Below, one piece after another: positions 24,001 to 31,235 of a stretch of 32,693 nt of DNA. Origin of the DNA: a virus. Both the position numbers and the translations under genes were made by a program. The number at the start of each line of letters is the position of its first letter. Positions within the stretch are counted from its first letter, which is position 1. The notes below the pieces were generated by a model, which searched no databases, was not told the DNA's origin, and worked only from the letters and a program-made list of their open reading frames with translations. The stretch is taken from IMG/VR virus record IMGVR_UViG_3300037189_008829, positions 1-32,693 of that record. One strand, given 5' to 3'.

Positions 24001-24213
24001 AGAGGAATTTGTGTAACTGGTAACCCTTGTACATCTGCAAGTGATGTTGTAATTCGTTCATCAACACCATTGAGTAATGGTTCTTGGTATAGTGAGGGAA
24101 CATTCTCTTATCAACCATATGGTTCTACATCAGGCCCATCTTATACTTATGATGTAGATGGTGTTATATATACACAGGCTTCTGATTGTGAAACTGCTTG
24201 TACCAATTATTAA
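21064..24213 (+). CDS. Thr-rich, Cys-rich modular tail fibre protein ('beads on a string')
   Basis: A 1049-aa protein. Residues 1-185 form a non-repetitive virion-anchoring domain ('FIPTFISSIDYKPARVLPHIYFYNG', 'YWERYVNLLYNPQTRLLDCEAIIPLADYFQMELNDIVEF'). The rest alternates linkers made of runs of four to seven Thr broken by AAP, GAP or VAP with about seven different Cys-containing domains of 50-90 residues. The main linkers are at 21634-21807, 22015-22179 and 22894-23118. The linkers resemble mucin-type O-glycosylated stalks, and three glycosyltransferase genes follow 600 bases downstream. The beads share a style ('C-x-x-Y-T') but differ in sequence. Likely a host-binding or surface-adhering tail appendage. 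It overlaps the previous stop by one base. Confidence 0.8.
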   Translation: MANNKIFIPTFISSIDYKPARVLPHIYFYNGTKQTDTYFIEGFQNGSTSSIEQRAFNAFPYFDNYSGNTPDSSSLSLLFNNEPAAYGTAPSASLYSTYWERYVNLLYNPQTRLLDCEAIIPLADYFQMELNDIVEFRGNYYHLRAINDYNLSTGECSLQLLGPILNDVISTIIPELACDFDYTFALTSSLTTTTTTSGPTTTTSTTTGAPTTTTLAPTTTTTLAPTTTTTTIAPTTTTTVAPTTTTTTLYTANCYNYTFFCAAGGGCNYYYINCGQTIQTSGSMAFNTSFTVCATDGDKGLTGGGSTITLGSSCVPSTTTTTTTAAPTTTTTTLVPTTTTTTIAPTTTTTTIAGTTTTTTFGSTTTTTLATTCYLASRYTCAGGICFFAEQIVVSNAGSVPTGSYYYDPTGGYIFFVIQSAACSGSVYNTTMTGTGSAVCATFCPTTTTTTTAAPTTTTTTVTPTCTNYTVYNSNLSVAGQVDYVPCGHVGYRSQFVGQGETITLCVSNSQIVNSVGYSSSSLTNTFTNCTSSLVDCITYTVQNTGSIQYTFSGKDCADCTTKLFPINAGATLVKCLVSGTFTTAYTSSVGATAGATCNVSGSGCPVVLPTTTTTTVAPTTTTTTTAAPTTTTTGAPTTTTTTTAAPTTTTTGAPTTTTTGAPTTTTTGAPTTTTTGAPTTTTTTACYGFNLTPVYDTTCDASAPDVTAYKNTSGSIVIGDTLYNSCGGSTLATGFYSDGTWRYVVVVGVVTDKISCPAPTTTTTSTTTTTAAPTTTTTTLAFQSYDLYYPCGTTTPASLRAIYDGTQSPGNIIKASNGLCYTVVAPTTVGGASLTIVSEHSSCADCNITTTTTTTASPTTTTTTTVAPTTTTTTLTALIVTGYNDCATYPSACDGAINITNITGGSGTGYQTRLNGGSWNNYPATNAYTGVCGGTTYTLDARDSVGTFETSGPFNLCSNTTTTTSTTTASPYYFYNAHRGICVTGNPCTSASDVVIRSSTPLSNGSWYSEGTFSYQPYGSTSGPSYTYDVDGVIYTQASDCETACTNY
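21634..21807 (+). repeat. Thr-rich linker 1 of the fibre gene
   Basis: About 58 codons, nearly all Thr interrupted by GP, GAP, LAP, IAP and VAP. All four Thr codons are used in irregular order, which keeps the peptide repetitive while the DNA is less so. Confidence 0.9.
22015..22179 (+). repeat. Thr-rich linker 2 of the fibre gene
   Basis: About 55 codons of Thr runs broken by AAP, LVP, IAP, IAG and FGS. A shorter linker of the same kind follows at about 22399-22452. Confidence 0.9.
22894..23118 (+). repeat. Thr-rich linker 3, containing 24-bp tandem repeats
   Basis: About 75 codons of Thr5-7 with VAP, AAP or GAP. From 23020 the DNA becomes a near-perfect 24-bp tandem repeat (units at 23020, 23044, 23068 and 23092; peptide GAPTTTTT). 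Further short linkers lie at about 23341-23404 and 23611-23693. Confidence 0.92.
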
Positions 24214-24216
24214 GAT

Positions 24217-24786
24217 ATGGGAAATGTAACAATACAAATAACTTTAAGTGCTGACGGGGGTAAATCTGGTCCATTATACAATGCCTACTATTCTACTGAT
24301 TGCGTAAGTTATTCAGAGTTTAGTGGTAGTACTAATTTATATTTGCCTGATTTAGGTTCAACTGTTAATATAACAATACCTGATACTACCAAATGTATTA
24401 AGTTAATAAATTTGTCTGCAGGATGTAATGAAAATGAAATAATAAAAACATTAAACTTTACTACAACTACTACTACTGCTGCACCTGCTACAACCACAAC
24501 TACATATTCAGGTCCTCCTACTACTACAACCACAGGAGCACCTACTACAACTACTACAGGAGCACCAACAACAACTACAACTACAACAGTAGCTCCTACT
24601 TGTAGAACTTATACTTGGGCTTGTGATAATGAATACGGAGTACCTTGTACTTTAAGTTGGACAAACTGTGATGGAACTCCTGGTGGTGATTTCGTATCAA
24701 ATGGTTCAGGTGGTACTCAATGTGCTCAACAAGGAACATTTGGTATTACAAATGCAACTTATCCAACAGAAGGTGGAACGTGTTAG
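24217..24786 (+). CDS. Second Thr-linker fibre protein
   Basis: A 189-aa protein 3 bases after the large fibre gene. A beta-rich N-terminal domain (residues about 1-80, with Cys-Val-Ser-Tyr and Cys-Ile-Lys) is joined by a Thr linker (about 82-128, 'TTTTTGAP' units) to a C-terminal Cys-rich bead 'CRTYTWACDNEYGVPCTLSWTNCDGTPGG'. The C-terminal bead resembles the beads of the preceding protein, so the two are probably parts of the same appendage or products of duplication. No secretion signal. It ends before a small gap that contains a hairpin and then the glycosyltransferase genes. Confidence 0.7.
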   Translation: MGNVTIQITLSADGGKSGPLYNAYYSTDCVSYSEFSGSTNLYLPDLGSTVNITIPDTTKCIKLINLSAGCNENEIIKTLNFTTTTTTAAPATTTTTYSGPPTTTTTGAPTTTTTGAPTTTTTTTVAPTCRTYTWACDNEYGVPCTLSWTNCDGTPGGDFVSNGSGGTQCAQQGTFGITNATYPTEGGTC

Positions 24787-24808
24787 TTTAACTACATAAT
24801 AGTAAAAT

Positions 24809-24832
24809 AGTTGTTAAATAATAAAAACAACT
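24809..24832 (+). other. Hairpin two bases upstream of the first glycosyltransferase start
   Basis: AGTTGTT (24809-24815) pairs with AACAACT (24826-24832) around a 10-nt A/T loop. The ATG is at 24834. It is not followed by a T run. It could sequester the start region or bind a regulator. Confidence 0.4.
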
Positions 24833-24833
24833 T

Positions 24834-25775
24834 ATGAGAAACCTACGATTCGTATGTGCTCAACCTGCTACTTTATACTATGCATGGCAAGTAGAAGTTA
24901 TGTTAAACAACTTTATAGCAATGGGAGTAAATCCCAATAATGTAGATATTGTATGTTGGAAACAAAATGGAGTAATTCCAGAAGAATGGAATAAATTAGC
25001 AAATGGTTATGCGGCACGTTTCTTTTTCTATGATGATACGAGAGAGACAAGACATTACATTTCATCAATAAGACCTAACATTTTAAAACAACATTGGTTA
25101 AAACATGCATACCTTTCAACAGATGCAATATTTTACCATGATTCAGACATTATATTTACCAAACCAATTCAAGATTGGATTACTGATGATATGATAAATG
25201 ATAATGAATGGTATGGTTCAGATACACGTTGGTATATTGCACACTCTTATATCAAATCTAAAGGAGATGATGTAATAAATGAGATGTGTAAGATAATGCA
25301 AATAGAAGAAAGTGTAATAGAAGAAAACGAAATGAATGCTATTGGAGCACAATATCTTATGAAAGGTGTTGATTTTCTATTTTGGAATAGAGTAGAATCT
25401 GATTCTGAAAATCTATACAAAGAAATTAGTGAGTTAAATAGAATTAAAAAAGAGTTAGACCCAACACATCACGAATTACAAATATGGTGTGCAGATATGT
25501 GGGCAGTATTATGGGGTGCATGGAGAAGAGGATATGTGACAAATTGTCATAGTAATTTTGATTTCAGTTGGGGAACTTCATCAACCTATGATTATCATAA
25601 AATGAACATAATGCACAATGCAGGAGTAACAGATTCAGTATCAGGTCTATTTTACAAAGCGGAATATATGAATCAACTACCATATAATACCGATTTAAAA
25701 ATAAAAGAAGATAGTGCTAGTTGGTACTATTGGAATTGGATACAAAAAACAAAACGAAAATCAGTATTATTATGA
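24834..25775 (+). CDS. Putative glycosyltransferase 1 (GT-A-like)
   Basis: A 313-aa protein with an N-terminal strand 'LRFVCAQPATLYYAWQVEVML' and a nucleotide-sugar metal motif 'AIFYHDSDIIF' (His-Asp-Ser-Asp at 102-105), like the DxD of GT-A enzymes. Between them, 'YAARFFFYDDTRETRHYISSIRPNILKQHWL' resembles retaining glycosyltransferases with a 'SxRP' segment; I recall an outline similar to plant hydroxyproline arabinosyltransferases, but this is weak. The C-terminus 'WCADMWAVLWGAWRRGY' is aromatic. No signal peptide or membrane segment, so it acts in the cytoplasm. It overlaps the next gene as ATGA. The substrate may be the Thr linkers of the fibre proteins just upstream. Confidence 0.7.
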   Translation: MRNLRFVCAQPATLYYAWQVEVMLNNFIAMGVNPNNVDIVCWKQNGVIPEEWNKLANGYAARFFFYDDTRETRHYISSIRPNILKQHWLKHAYLSTDAIFYHDSDIIFTKPIQDWITDDMINDNEWYGSDTRWYIAHSYIKSKGDDVINEMCKIMQIEESVIEENEMNAIGAQYLMKGVDFLFWNRVESDSENLYKEISELNRIKKELDPTHHELQIWCADMWAVLWGAWRRGYVTNCHSNFDFSWGTSSTYDYHKMNIMHNAGVTDSVSGLFYKAEYMNQLPYNTDLKIKEDSASWYYWNWIQKTKRKSVLL

Positions 25776-26467
25776 GATTAGGAGCAATGATGCGATTGGC
25801 ATCAATAGATGAAGTTAAAGTTGGATTAGATTTAATACATCTTTCAATAAAAGAGAATGCTAAACTATGTTCTCATTTGTATTTTTTAATAATGGATGAT
25901 AATGTATCAAAATCTACATTTGATTTAATAGATTCATTAGGTAAAAAAGTTAAATATCAGAGAGCAACAGAAGATTATGGAACTGGTTGGAACTTCAAAC
26001 ATAATGAAAGTATGGATGAATTAGTTAGAATGATTCCAAAAGATGAAGTAGATTGGGTTTTACATCATGATGCAGATAATTTACCAATAGATAATACATT
26101 AGAACTTATAGAACAAGCGGAGTTAGAAGGTGCTGATGTTATTAGAGCACATATGATAGAACATTGGGGTAGTTTAGACCAAATATTAGAAGTTAGTGAA
26201 GGATACCCTATTGGTCCTCATTATGTAATAGTAAAATGGGCTGAAGATATTAGATTTACAGGTTCAGAAGGATTTAGTGAAGCATTATCACACACAAGAA
26301 AATTAAAAAGATTAGAAACTGATTACTGTATTAGACACATGCGTTATGTATATAAGTGGCAATACGAAGAAAGAAAAGCAATTGGTTATGCACAGGATTA
26401 TTTTGGTAAAGAGCATAATACGATAGAATACAAACCAAATCAAAAAATCCAATACTATAGAAGATGA
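25772..26467 (+). CDS. Putative glycosyltransferase 2 (DxD type)
   Basis: A 231-aa protein starting at ATG 25772, where ATGA overlaps the stop of glycosyltransferase 1. An upstream TTG at 25721 in the same frame would lengthen it by 17 residues but overlap the previous gene by 55 bases, so I prefer the ATG. The motif 'VDWVLHHDADNLPID' (DAD at residues 100-102) fits the metal and nucleotide-sugar site of a GT-A fold. Later 'GSEGFSEALSHTRKLKRLETDYCIRH' includes an acidic residue in the usual position of a catalytic base. The protein is soluble. It overlaps the next gene by 4 bases (ATGA at 26464). Confidence 0.7.
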   Translation: MRLGAMMRLASIDEVKVGLDLIHLSIKENAKLCSHLYFLIMDDNVSKSTFDLIDSLGKKVKYQRATEDYGTGWNFKHNESMDELVRMIPKDEVDWVLHHDADNLPIDNTLELIEQAELEGADVIRAHMIEHWGSLDQILEVSEGYPIGPHYVIVKWAEDIRFTGSEGFSEALSHTRKLKRLETDYCIRHMRYVYKWQYEERKAIGYAQDYFGKEHNTIEYKPNQKIQYYRR

Positions 26468-27258
26468 AAAAAGTAAGTTTCGTATGTACAACATACAGAA
26501 GATTTAGTTGTGTTAAAAGAATATTAGCACAGTTCAACGCACAAACATATCCAAATAAAGAATTAATTATATTTAACACAGATGAAGAGTTCCCATACAC
26601 TATGGAGAACAAACCAGATAATGTTACAATTGTAAATAATGGAATAGATTATGTTACAAATGTAAATTATACTAATAGAGGTGATATATGTAGAGATGCA
26701 GTAACTCACGCAACAGGTGATTACTTTATGTTAGGGGATGATGATGATATTTATTTACCATTTCACTTACAACAAGCCGTAGATGGTATAGAAGAATTAG
26801 GAACTGATGCATGGAAACCACAAAAGAGTTTGTTTGCAGCACCTGGTAAAATAGAATTAACACAGAATACTTTGGAAGCATCTGTAATTGTAAAGATGGA
26901 TAGAATCAGAGAGATTGGTTTTAGAAACGATTTAACAGGATACGAAGGATTAAGTTGGTATACGAAATTAAGAGATGAAAAACAATTAGACGAATATAAT
27001 ACTAAATATGTTCCTTCATATTGCTTTAACTGGTCAGACCCTTCGGAAATTGCGGGACATAAACAGAGTGGTGATATAGATAACCCCAACAACTTTGACA
27101 ACCATAAAGAAGCATCGCTAGATAGGGCAGATTCTCCTCTGGTTGAATTATCTATTGAGGACTTACACATTGTATATGAACCATACTTTGAGTTCCTTAA
27201 ATCCAACAGGAATGAGTTTGATGAAGAACAATATAATCGGTATTGCTCCACTATATAA
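26464..27258 (+). CDS. Family-2-like glycosyltransferase 3
   Basis: A 264-aa protein with the GT2 signature. 'VSFVCTTYRRFSCVKRILAQFNAQTYPNKELIIFN' is the nucleotide-binding N-terminus. 'ATGDYFMLGDDDDIYLP' (residues 83-99) is the DxD metal site. The motif is close to 'DaDDxxxP' of family 2 enzymes. The C-terminal half is unlike standard GT2 and is rich in Asn, Asp and Glu. It is the last of three coupled glycosyltransferase genes (24834-27258), followed by a small gene and the tape measure. The donor sugar cannot be predicted. Confidence 0.85.
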   Translation: MKKVSFVCTTYRRFSCVKRILAQFNAQTYPNKELIIFNTDEEFPYTMENKPDNVTIVNNGIDYVTNVNYTNRGDICRDAVTHATGDYFMLGDDDDIYLPFHLQQAVDGIEELGTDAWKPQKSLFAAPGKIELTQNTLEASVIVKMDRIREIGFRNDLTGYEGLSWYTKLRDEKQLDEYNTKYVPSYCFNWSDPSEIAGHKQSGDIDNPNNFDNHKEASLDRADSPLVELSIEDLHIVYEPYFEFLKSNRNEFDEEQYNRYCSTI

Positions 27259-27281
27259 TTTGAATTATTTGTTATACAGAT

Positions 27282-27431
27282 ATGATTAAAAATATAATTG
27301 ACTTATTGAATGTTGATGAGTTCTACTCTGTTAATAAAAACATAGATAGAGCAAAAGGGTTATATGCTATTCCTTATACTTGGAAGCAAGGTGGAAAGCA
27401 AATTAAACGTATTTGGAAAAGTAAGAAATAA
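27282..27431 (+). CDS. Small basic protein before the tape measure
   Basis: A 49-aa protein, starting at ATG 27282 and ending at TAA 27429-27431, whose last A is the A of the tape-measure ATG. It has a helical N-terminus ('NIIDLLNVDEFYSVNKNIDRA') and a basic, aromatic end ('WKQGGKQIKRIWKSKK'). No family recognised. Position upstream of a tape measure is where tail-assembly helpers often lie, but the recognised frameshift pair is elsewhere (7342). Confidence 0.6.
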   Translation: MIKNIIDLLNVDEFYSVNKNIDRAKGLYAIPYTWKQGGKQIKRIWKSKK

Positions 27432-29452
27432 TGGCTGATAATACTACCACCTATACCACTATAATTGATACTCAAGTTAAAGGTGAAGACCAGATTAAAG
27501 ACTTAGGTGATGCTACGGAAGAAACCGAAGGTAAATTTAAATCTCTAAAATCACAGATTAGAGAAACAACTGTTGCTTTACAAAAATTAGCAGATGAGGG
27601 TAAAGATAGTGGTGCAGAATTCCAAAAGTTAAGAGCTAAATTGGATGATTTAAATGATGCGCAAGAAAGAGTTAATTTCCAAGCAGGTCAATTTGATGAC
27701 CAATTAGCATCTTTACCAGGTCCATTAGGTTCATTAGGTAATGGTATCAAAGGATTTAATGAAGGTCTGAATAAATTATCAACTGGATTTAAGGTTGCTT
27801 TTGGTGTGGTAGGTTTAATCGTATCAGCATTCTTTGCTCTAAAAGAATCATTGAGTAGAACTGAAGAAGGACAAGCAAAACTTACAAAGATTACAGAAGC
27901 ATTTGAGAAGATAATGAACGCATTATTTGCCGTTATTGAACCAATTGCTTTTCAATTAGCAGATTTAGCTGCACAATTCCTTAGTAATAAAACTGTATTA
28001 GATGTATTAGGTAAAACGGTTGCAGTAGTTGCAGGTGTATTTACAGGTCTATTAGGAACTTTAACCTCTGTTGGTAAGTTTATTTATGATGTTTTAATTA
28101 CAAACTTTAAGACACTGATAGGTGTTGCAAAAGGTGCAGGTGATGTCATCAAAGGTGTATTCACTTTTGATTGGGATTTAATTAAAAAAGGAGCTGAAGA
28201 TACATTTGGTGCAGTTAAAAAAGGTGTTGAATCACAAGTAGCTAACGCAAAAGGTTTAGTTAAAGGAGTAACCAAAGCAGTTGTAGATGGATATAATTCA
28301 GCTCAAAAAGGATTTACAGAAGGTTCTAAACGAATGACTGCTGCTGAATTAGAAGCATACAAAAAGAGACAAGAAGAATTAAAGAAAGCAAAAGAAGAAG
28401 CTGAGAAAAAAGCAGAAGCTGCAAGACTTAAAGCAGAAGAAGAACGTAAAAAGAACTTAGAAGCTGCACAGAAAGTACAGATAGATAACTACATTGCAAC
28501 CCTTGCAGCAAGAGATGCTGAGATATATAAAGCAGGTCAGAAACTACAAGAGGATTTATTAGCATTAGAAAAAGCAGGATTTAAAGATAGAAGTGGTGCA
28601 TTAGAAGCACACAGAATAACAACAGATGGCATCAACAAAAAGTATGATGATGAAGCTGCTAAAAAAGCTGAGGAAGAGAAAAAGAAGAAAGATGATGAGG
28701 CAAAAGCAGCAGAAGAAGAAGCTAAAAAGTTAGCAGAAGAGAAATTAAAGAAAGAAAATACTGCAAGAGAAGATTCAGCTAATTTATTAGAAGCAGATTT
28801 TGTATTAAAGAAAGCACACAATGAAGCAACTTATGAAGATGAGTTAGATTTATTTGATAAAACAACTGCATTAGGTAGAGAAACTATGGTTGCTAATGGA
28901 GCATCGCAAGATGCCATTACTGCATACGATGAAAAAGCTGCCGCAGCTAGAATACAAATTGAGAAAGCACAACAAGCTGCCAAACTCTCAATTATATCAG
29001 ATGCTTTAGGTTCAGTTGCAGATTTAGTTGGAAGAGATACAGTTGCAGGTAAAGCACTTGCCATAGGACAAGCCATAATTAACACATATTTAGGAGCAAC
29101 TGCGGCATTAGCTGCATCACCTCCACCATTTAACTTTATTGCAGCAGGTGCAGTTATTGCAACCGGTCTGATGAATGTTAAAAAGATTATAGAAACCAAA
29201 CTACCAGGTGTAGAAGGAGGAGGAGCAGGGGGAGCAGCAGCTGGTCCTTTACCCTCAATGCCTTCAATACCAAGTATGAATGCACCTAGAATTGAAACAA
29301 CAGGTGGAGCAAACCCAACACAACAATTAGCAGATACTTTATCAGCAACCACACAGAAACCAATTAAGGCATATGTAGTTAGTGGAGATGTAAGTAATCA
29401 ACAAGCTTTAGATAGAAGAACAAGCAGAGCCGCAACCTTTAGTGGTGGGTGA
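27431..29452 (+). CDS. Tail tape measure protein
   Basis: A 673-aa protein, largely helical. Residues about 25-90 and 300-480 are charged coiled coil, with long Lys/Glu/Ala runs at 310-345 and 415-450. There are hydrophobic segments at about 121-137 ('FKVAFGVVGLIVSAFFAL') and 195-215 that could insert in the host membrane at DNA ejection. The C-terminal region 'AIINTYLGATAALAASPPPF' and 'IAAGAVIATGLMNVKKI' (about 555-600) is the end I associate with tape measures of Bacteroidetes siphophages. At about 1.5 Å per residue the tail would be near 100 nm, which fits a siphovirus. No peptidoglycan hydrolase domain is visible. Confidence 0.88.
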   Translation: MADNTTTYTTIIDTQVKGEDQIKDLGDATEETEGKFKSLKSQIRETTVALQKLADEGKDSGAEFQKLRAKLDDLNDAQERVNFQAGQFDDQLASLPGPLGSLGNGIKGFNEGLNKLSTGFKVAFGVVGLIVSAFFALKESLSRTEEGQAKLTKITEAFEKIMNALFAVIEPIAFQLADLAAQFLSNKTVLDVLGKTVAVVAGVFTGLLGTLTSVGKFIYDVLITNFKTLIGVAKGAGDVIKGVFTFDWDLIKKGAEDTFGAVKKGVESQVANAKGLVKGVTKAVVDGYNSAQKGFTEGSKRMTAAELEAYKKRQEELKKAKEEAEKKAEAARLKAEEERKKNLEAAQKVQIDNYIATLAARDAEIYKAGQKLQEDLLALEKAGFKDRSGALEAHRITTDGINKKYDDEAAKKAEEEKKKKDDEAKAAEEEAKKLAEEKLKKENTAREDSANLLEADFVLKKAHNEATYEDELDLFDKTTALGRETMVANGASQDAITAYDEKAAAARIQIEKAQQAAKLSIISDALGSVADLVGRDTVAGKALAIGQAIINTYLGATAALAASPPPFNFIAAGAVIATGLMNVKKIIETKLPGVEGGGAGGAAAGPLPSMPSIPSMNAPRIETTGGANPTQQLADTLSATTQKPIKAYVVSGDVSNQQALDRRTSRAATFSGG

Positions 29453-29483
29453 TGATTTTTAATCATTTTAATGTTATTAAGAT

Positions 29484-30548
29484 ATGAAATTATACCAATT
29501 AACAGTAGAGGATGAAAACATAGATGAAATATTTGCTATTTCATTAGTGGAAAATCCTGCTATTGAATCTGATTTTATTTACTTCCATAATGAACAAGTA
29601 ATGTTTGCATCAGTTAGTGATGAAAAACATATTCTATTGGGACCTATATTGATTCCAGATAAGAAGATATTAAGAGTAGATGCAGCAGGAGAACCATACG
29701 AAGTGTTCTTTACAAAAGATACAGTTGCTCAACTAGCACAGAATTACCTTATGAAAGGTTATCAGAATAAATCTACATTAGAGCACGAAGATAAAATAAA
29801 TGATGTAACTTTAGTAGAGAGTTGGGTTAAAGAATCTAAACTGAATGATAAATCAAATATGTATGGGTTAAATTTACCTGTGGGAACTTGGGTTGGTATG
29901 TTTAAGATAAACAATGAGGATATTTGGAACAACTATGTTAAAACAGGTAAGGTAAAAGGGTTCTCTATTGAGGGAGCATTCGAACATCAGTTAGTAAAAG
30001 CATCTAAAGAATTAGAAATATTAGAAAAAGAAATTCAAAAATTATCAGAAGTAGAAGCTGATGTTGTGTTAAATCACATCAAAAAGATAATTAAAAAAGA
30101 TAAAAGATATTCCAAAGGTCAAACATTGGTAGAACAATCACATTCTGATTATCCTGATAGTGTAAAGAATAATGCAAAAAGAGCATTAGAATGGGCAGAT
30201 AAGAATGGTTGGGGTAGTTGCGGAACACCTGTTGGAAAACAACGTGCTAACCAACTTGCCAAAGGAGAACCGATTTCGGTAGATACGATTAAACGCATGT
30301 ATTCATTTGTTAGTAGACATGAAAAAGATTTAGAATCATCTAAATCATTTGGAGATGGATGTGGTTATCTTATGATGATGGCATGGGGTGGATTAGCAGC
30401 AGGTGCATGGGCACATAACAAATTAAAAGAGTTAGGTGAAATAGATTTAGAAGGAGCACAACCATCAGTTGCTTCATCATATCCAGGTCAAGGACCTACT
30501 AAAAAGAAAGATTATACACATCCTGCATTGTTAGGACAAAAGAAATAG
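29484..30548 (+). CDS. XkdF-type capsid maturation protease with extra C-terminal domain
   Basis: A 354-aa protein. Residues about 1-170 look like the XkdF/Peptidase_S78_2 protease: 'FAISLVENPAIESDFIYF' near the N-terminus, 'FFTKDTVAQLAQNYLMKGYQ', 'TLEHED' with a possible catalytic His, and 'VGTWVGMFKINNEDIWNNYVKTGKVKGFSIEGAF', a Gly-Phe-Ser nucleophile context. Residues about 215-310 form a separate Cys-containing helical domain 'YPDSVKNNAKRALEWADKNG', 'GSCGTPVGKQRANQLA', 'DGCGYLMMMAWGGLAAG'. I recall this second domain from phage protease fusions, function unknown. It would cleave scaffold and capsid arms. Oddly it is 16 kb downstream of the capsid gene, after the tape measure. Confidence 0.78.
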   Translation: MKLYQLTVEDENIDEIFAISLVENPAIESDFIYFHNEQVMFASVSDEKHILLGPILIPDKKILRVDAAGEPYEVFFTKDTVAQLAQNYLMKGYQNKSTLEHEDKINDVTLVESWVKESKLNDKSNMYGLNLPVGTWVGMFKINNEDIWNNYVKTGKVKGFSIEGAFEHQLVKASKELEILEKEIQKLSEVEADVVLNHIKKIIKKDKRYSKGQTLVEQSHSDYPDSVKNNAKRALEWADKNGWGSCGTPVGKQRANQLAKGEPISVDTIKRMYSFVSRHEKDLESSKSFGDGCGYLMMMAWGGLAAGAWAHNKLKELGEIDLEGAQPSVASSYPGQGPTKKKDYTHPALLGQKK

Positions 30549-30549
30549 T

Positions 30550-30924
30550 ATGGCTAGTATAGTAGAAATAGTATCTTATTTTAATTCAGCAAAGCAACAA
30601 GCTATTGTCTGGCACCACCAAACAACATCTAAAAGTGAGCATAAGGCTTTACAAAAGTTTTATGAAAGAATTGTAGATTTATTAGATGATTTGTCTGAAT
30701 CATACGCAGGTATATATGGTAGATTAGAAGGATTTGAAGTGCATGATACGCCAGATTGGACAGGATTAGATGCAACAATAGCATACTATAAAAATTGCTA
30801 TATGTGGTTGCAAGAAGAAAGAAAAACTGCACCACAAGATTCATACATTCAAAACCAATTAGACGAAATATCACAACTATTAGGTTCAACCCTTTATAGA
30901 TTATCATTAAGAACTAATGGATAG
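30550..30924 (+). CDS. Small helical phage protein (DUF5856-like)
   Basis: A 124-aa helical protein, ATG one base after the protease stop. The pattern 'QAIVWHHQTTSKSEHKALQKFYERIVDLLDDLSESYAGIYGRL' suggests a four-helix, ferritin- or Dps-like bundle and recalls the phage family DUF5856. The His-His and spaced Glu residues could bind metal. Function not known. It overlaps the next gene by 8 bases. Confidence 0.6.
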   Translation: MASIVEIVSYFNSAKQQAIVWHHQTTSKSEHKALQKFYERIVDLLDDLSESYAGIYGRLEGFEVHDTPDWTGLDATIAYYKNCYMWLQEERKTAPQDSYIQNQLDEISQLLGSTLYRLSLRTNG

Positions 30925-31231
30925 TAACTCAGTATATAGTAAGATAAACAATTTTGCTTCTAAAACTAAAAGAATTAGTTTAAGTGAAGCAAAAGATATT
31001 GTCCTTACATGGTATGAACCATTTCAGATATGGTCTGATAAATTATACTCAGGAAAGATAAGTGGTAGAGAAATGGAATCCATAGCAGGTCCTTCAGGAG
31101 ATGCAGTGTATGATTACGAATCAAAAGGGTATATGGTTTTATATGATTTCTCTGTAAATGATTTCAGAACTATTGTTTGGTCAAATGTAACCAAATTAAA
31201 AAAAGACGGAATAACATATTATATAAACTAA
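30917..31231 (+). CDS. Hypothetical protein
   Basis: A 104-aa protein starting at ATG 30917, overlapping the previous gene. N-terminal helices ('SKINNFASKTKRISLSEAKDIVLTW') are followed by a Gly-rich turn and strands ('GYMVLYDFSVNDFRTIVW'). No motif identified and no membrane segment or Cys. It is tightly packed between small genes, so it is likely expressed. Confidence 0.55.
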   Translation: MDSNSVYSKINNFASKTKRISLSEAKDIVLTWYEPFQIWSDKLYSGKISGREMESIAGPSGDAVYDYESKGYMVLYDFSVNDFRTIVWSNVTKLKKDGITYYIN

Positions 31232-31235
31232 AATT

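Noticed and set aside
25721-25771. Longer TTG start for glycosyltransferase 2
   Set aside because: It overlaps glycosyltransferase 1 by 55 bases; ATG 25772 forms the ATGA overlap seen between the other genes here.
28831-29352. 173-codon open frame on the minus strand within the tape measure gene
   Set aside because: Low-complexity Ala/Pro/Ser composition that mirrors the Ala/Gly-rich sense strand; all real genes lie on the + strand.
29440-29480. Weak ATGAT-TTTTA-ATCAT hairpin after the tape measure gene
   Set aside because: Five A/T-rich base pairs with only three Ts following; too weak to call a terminator.
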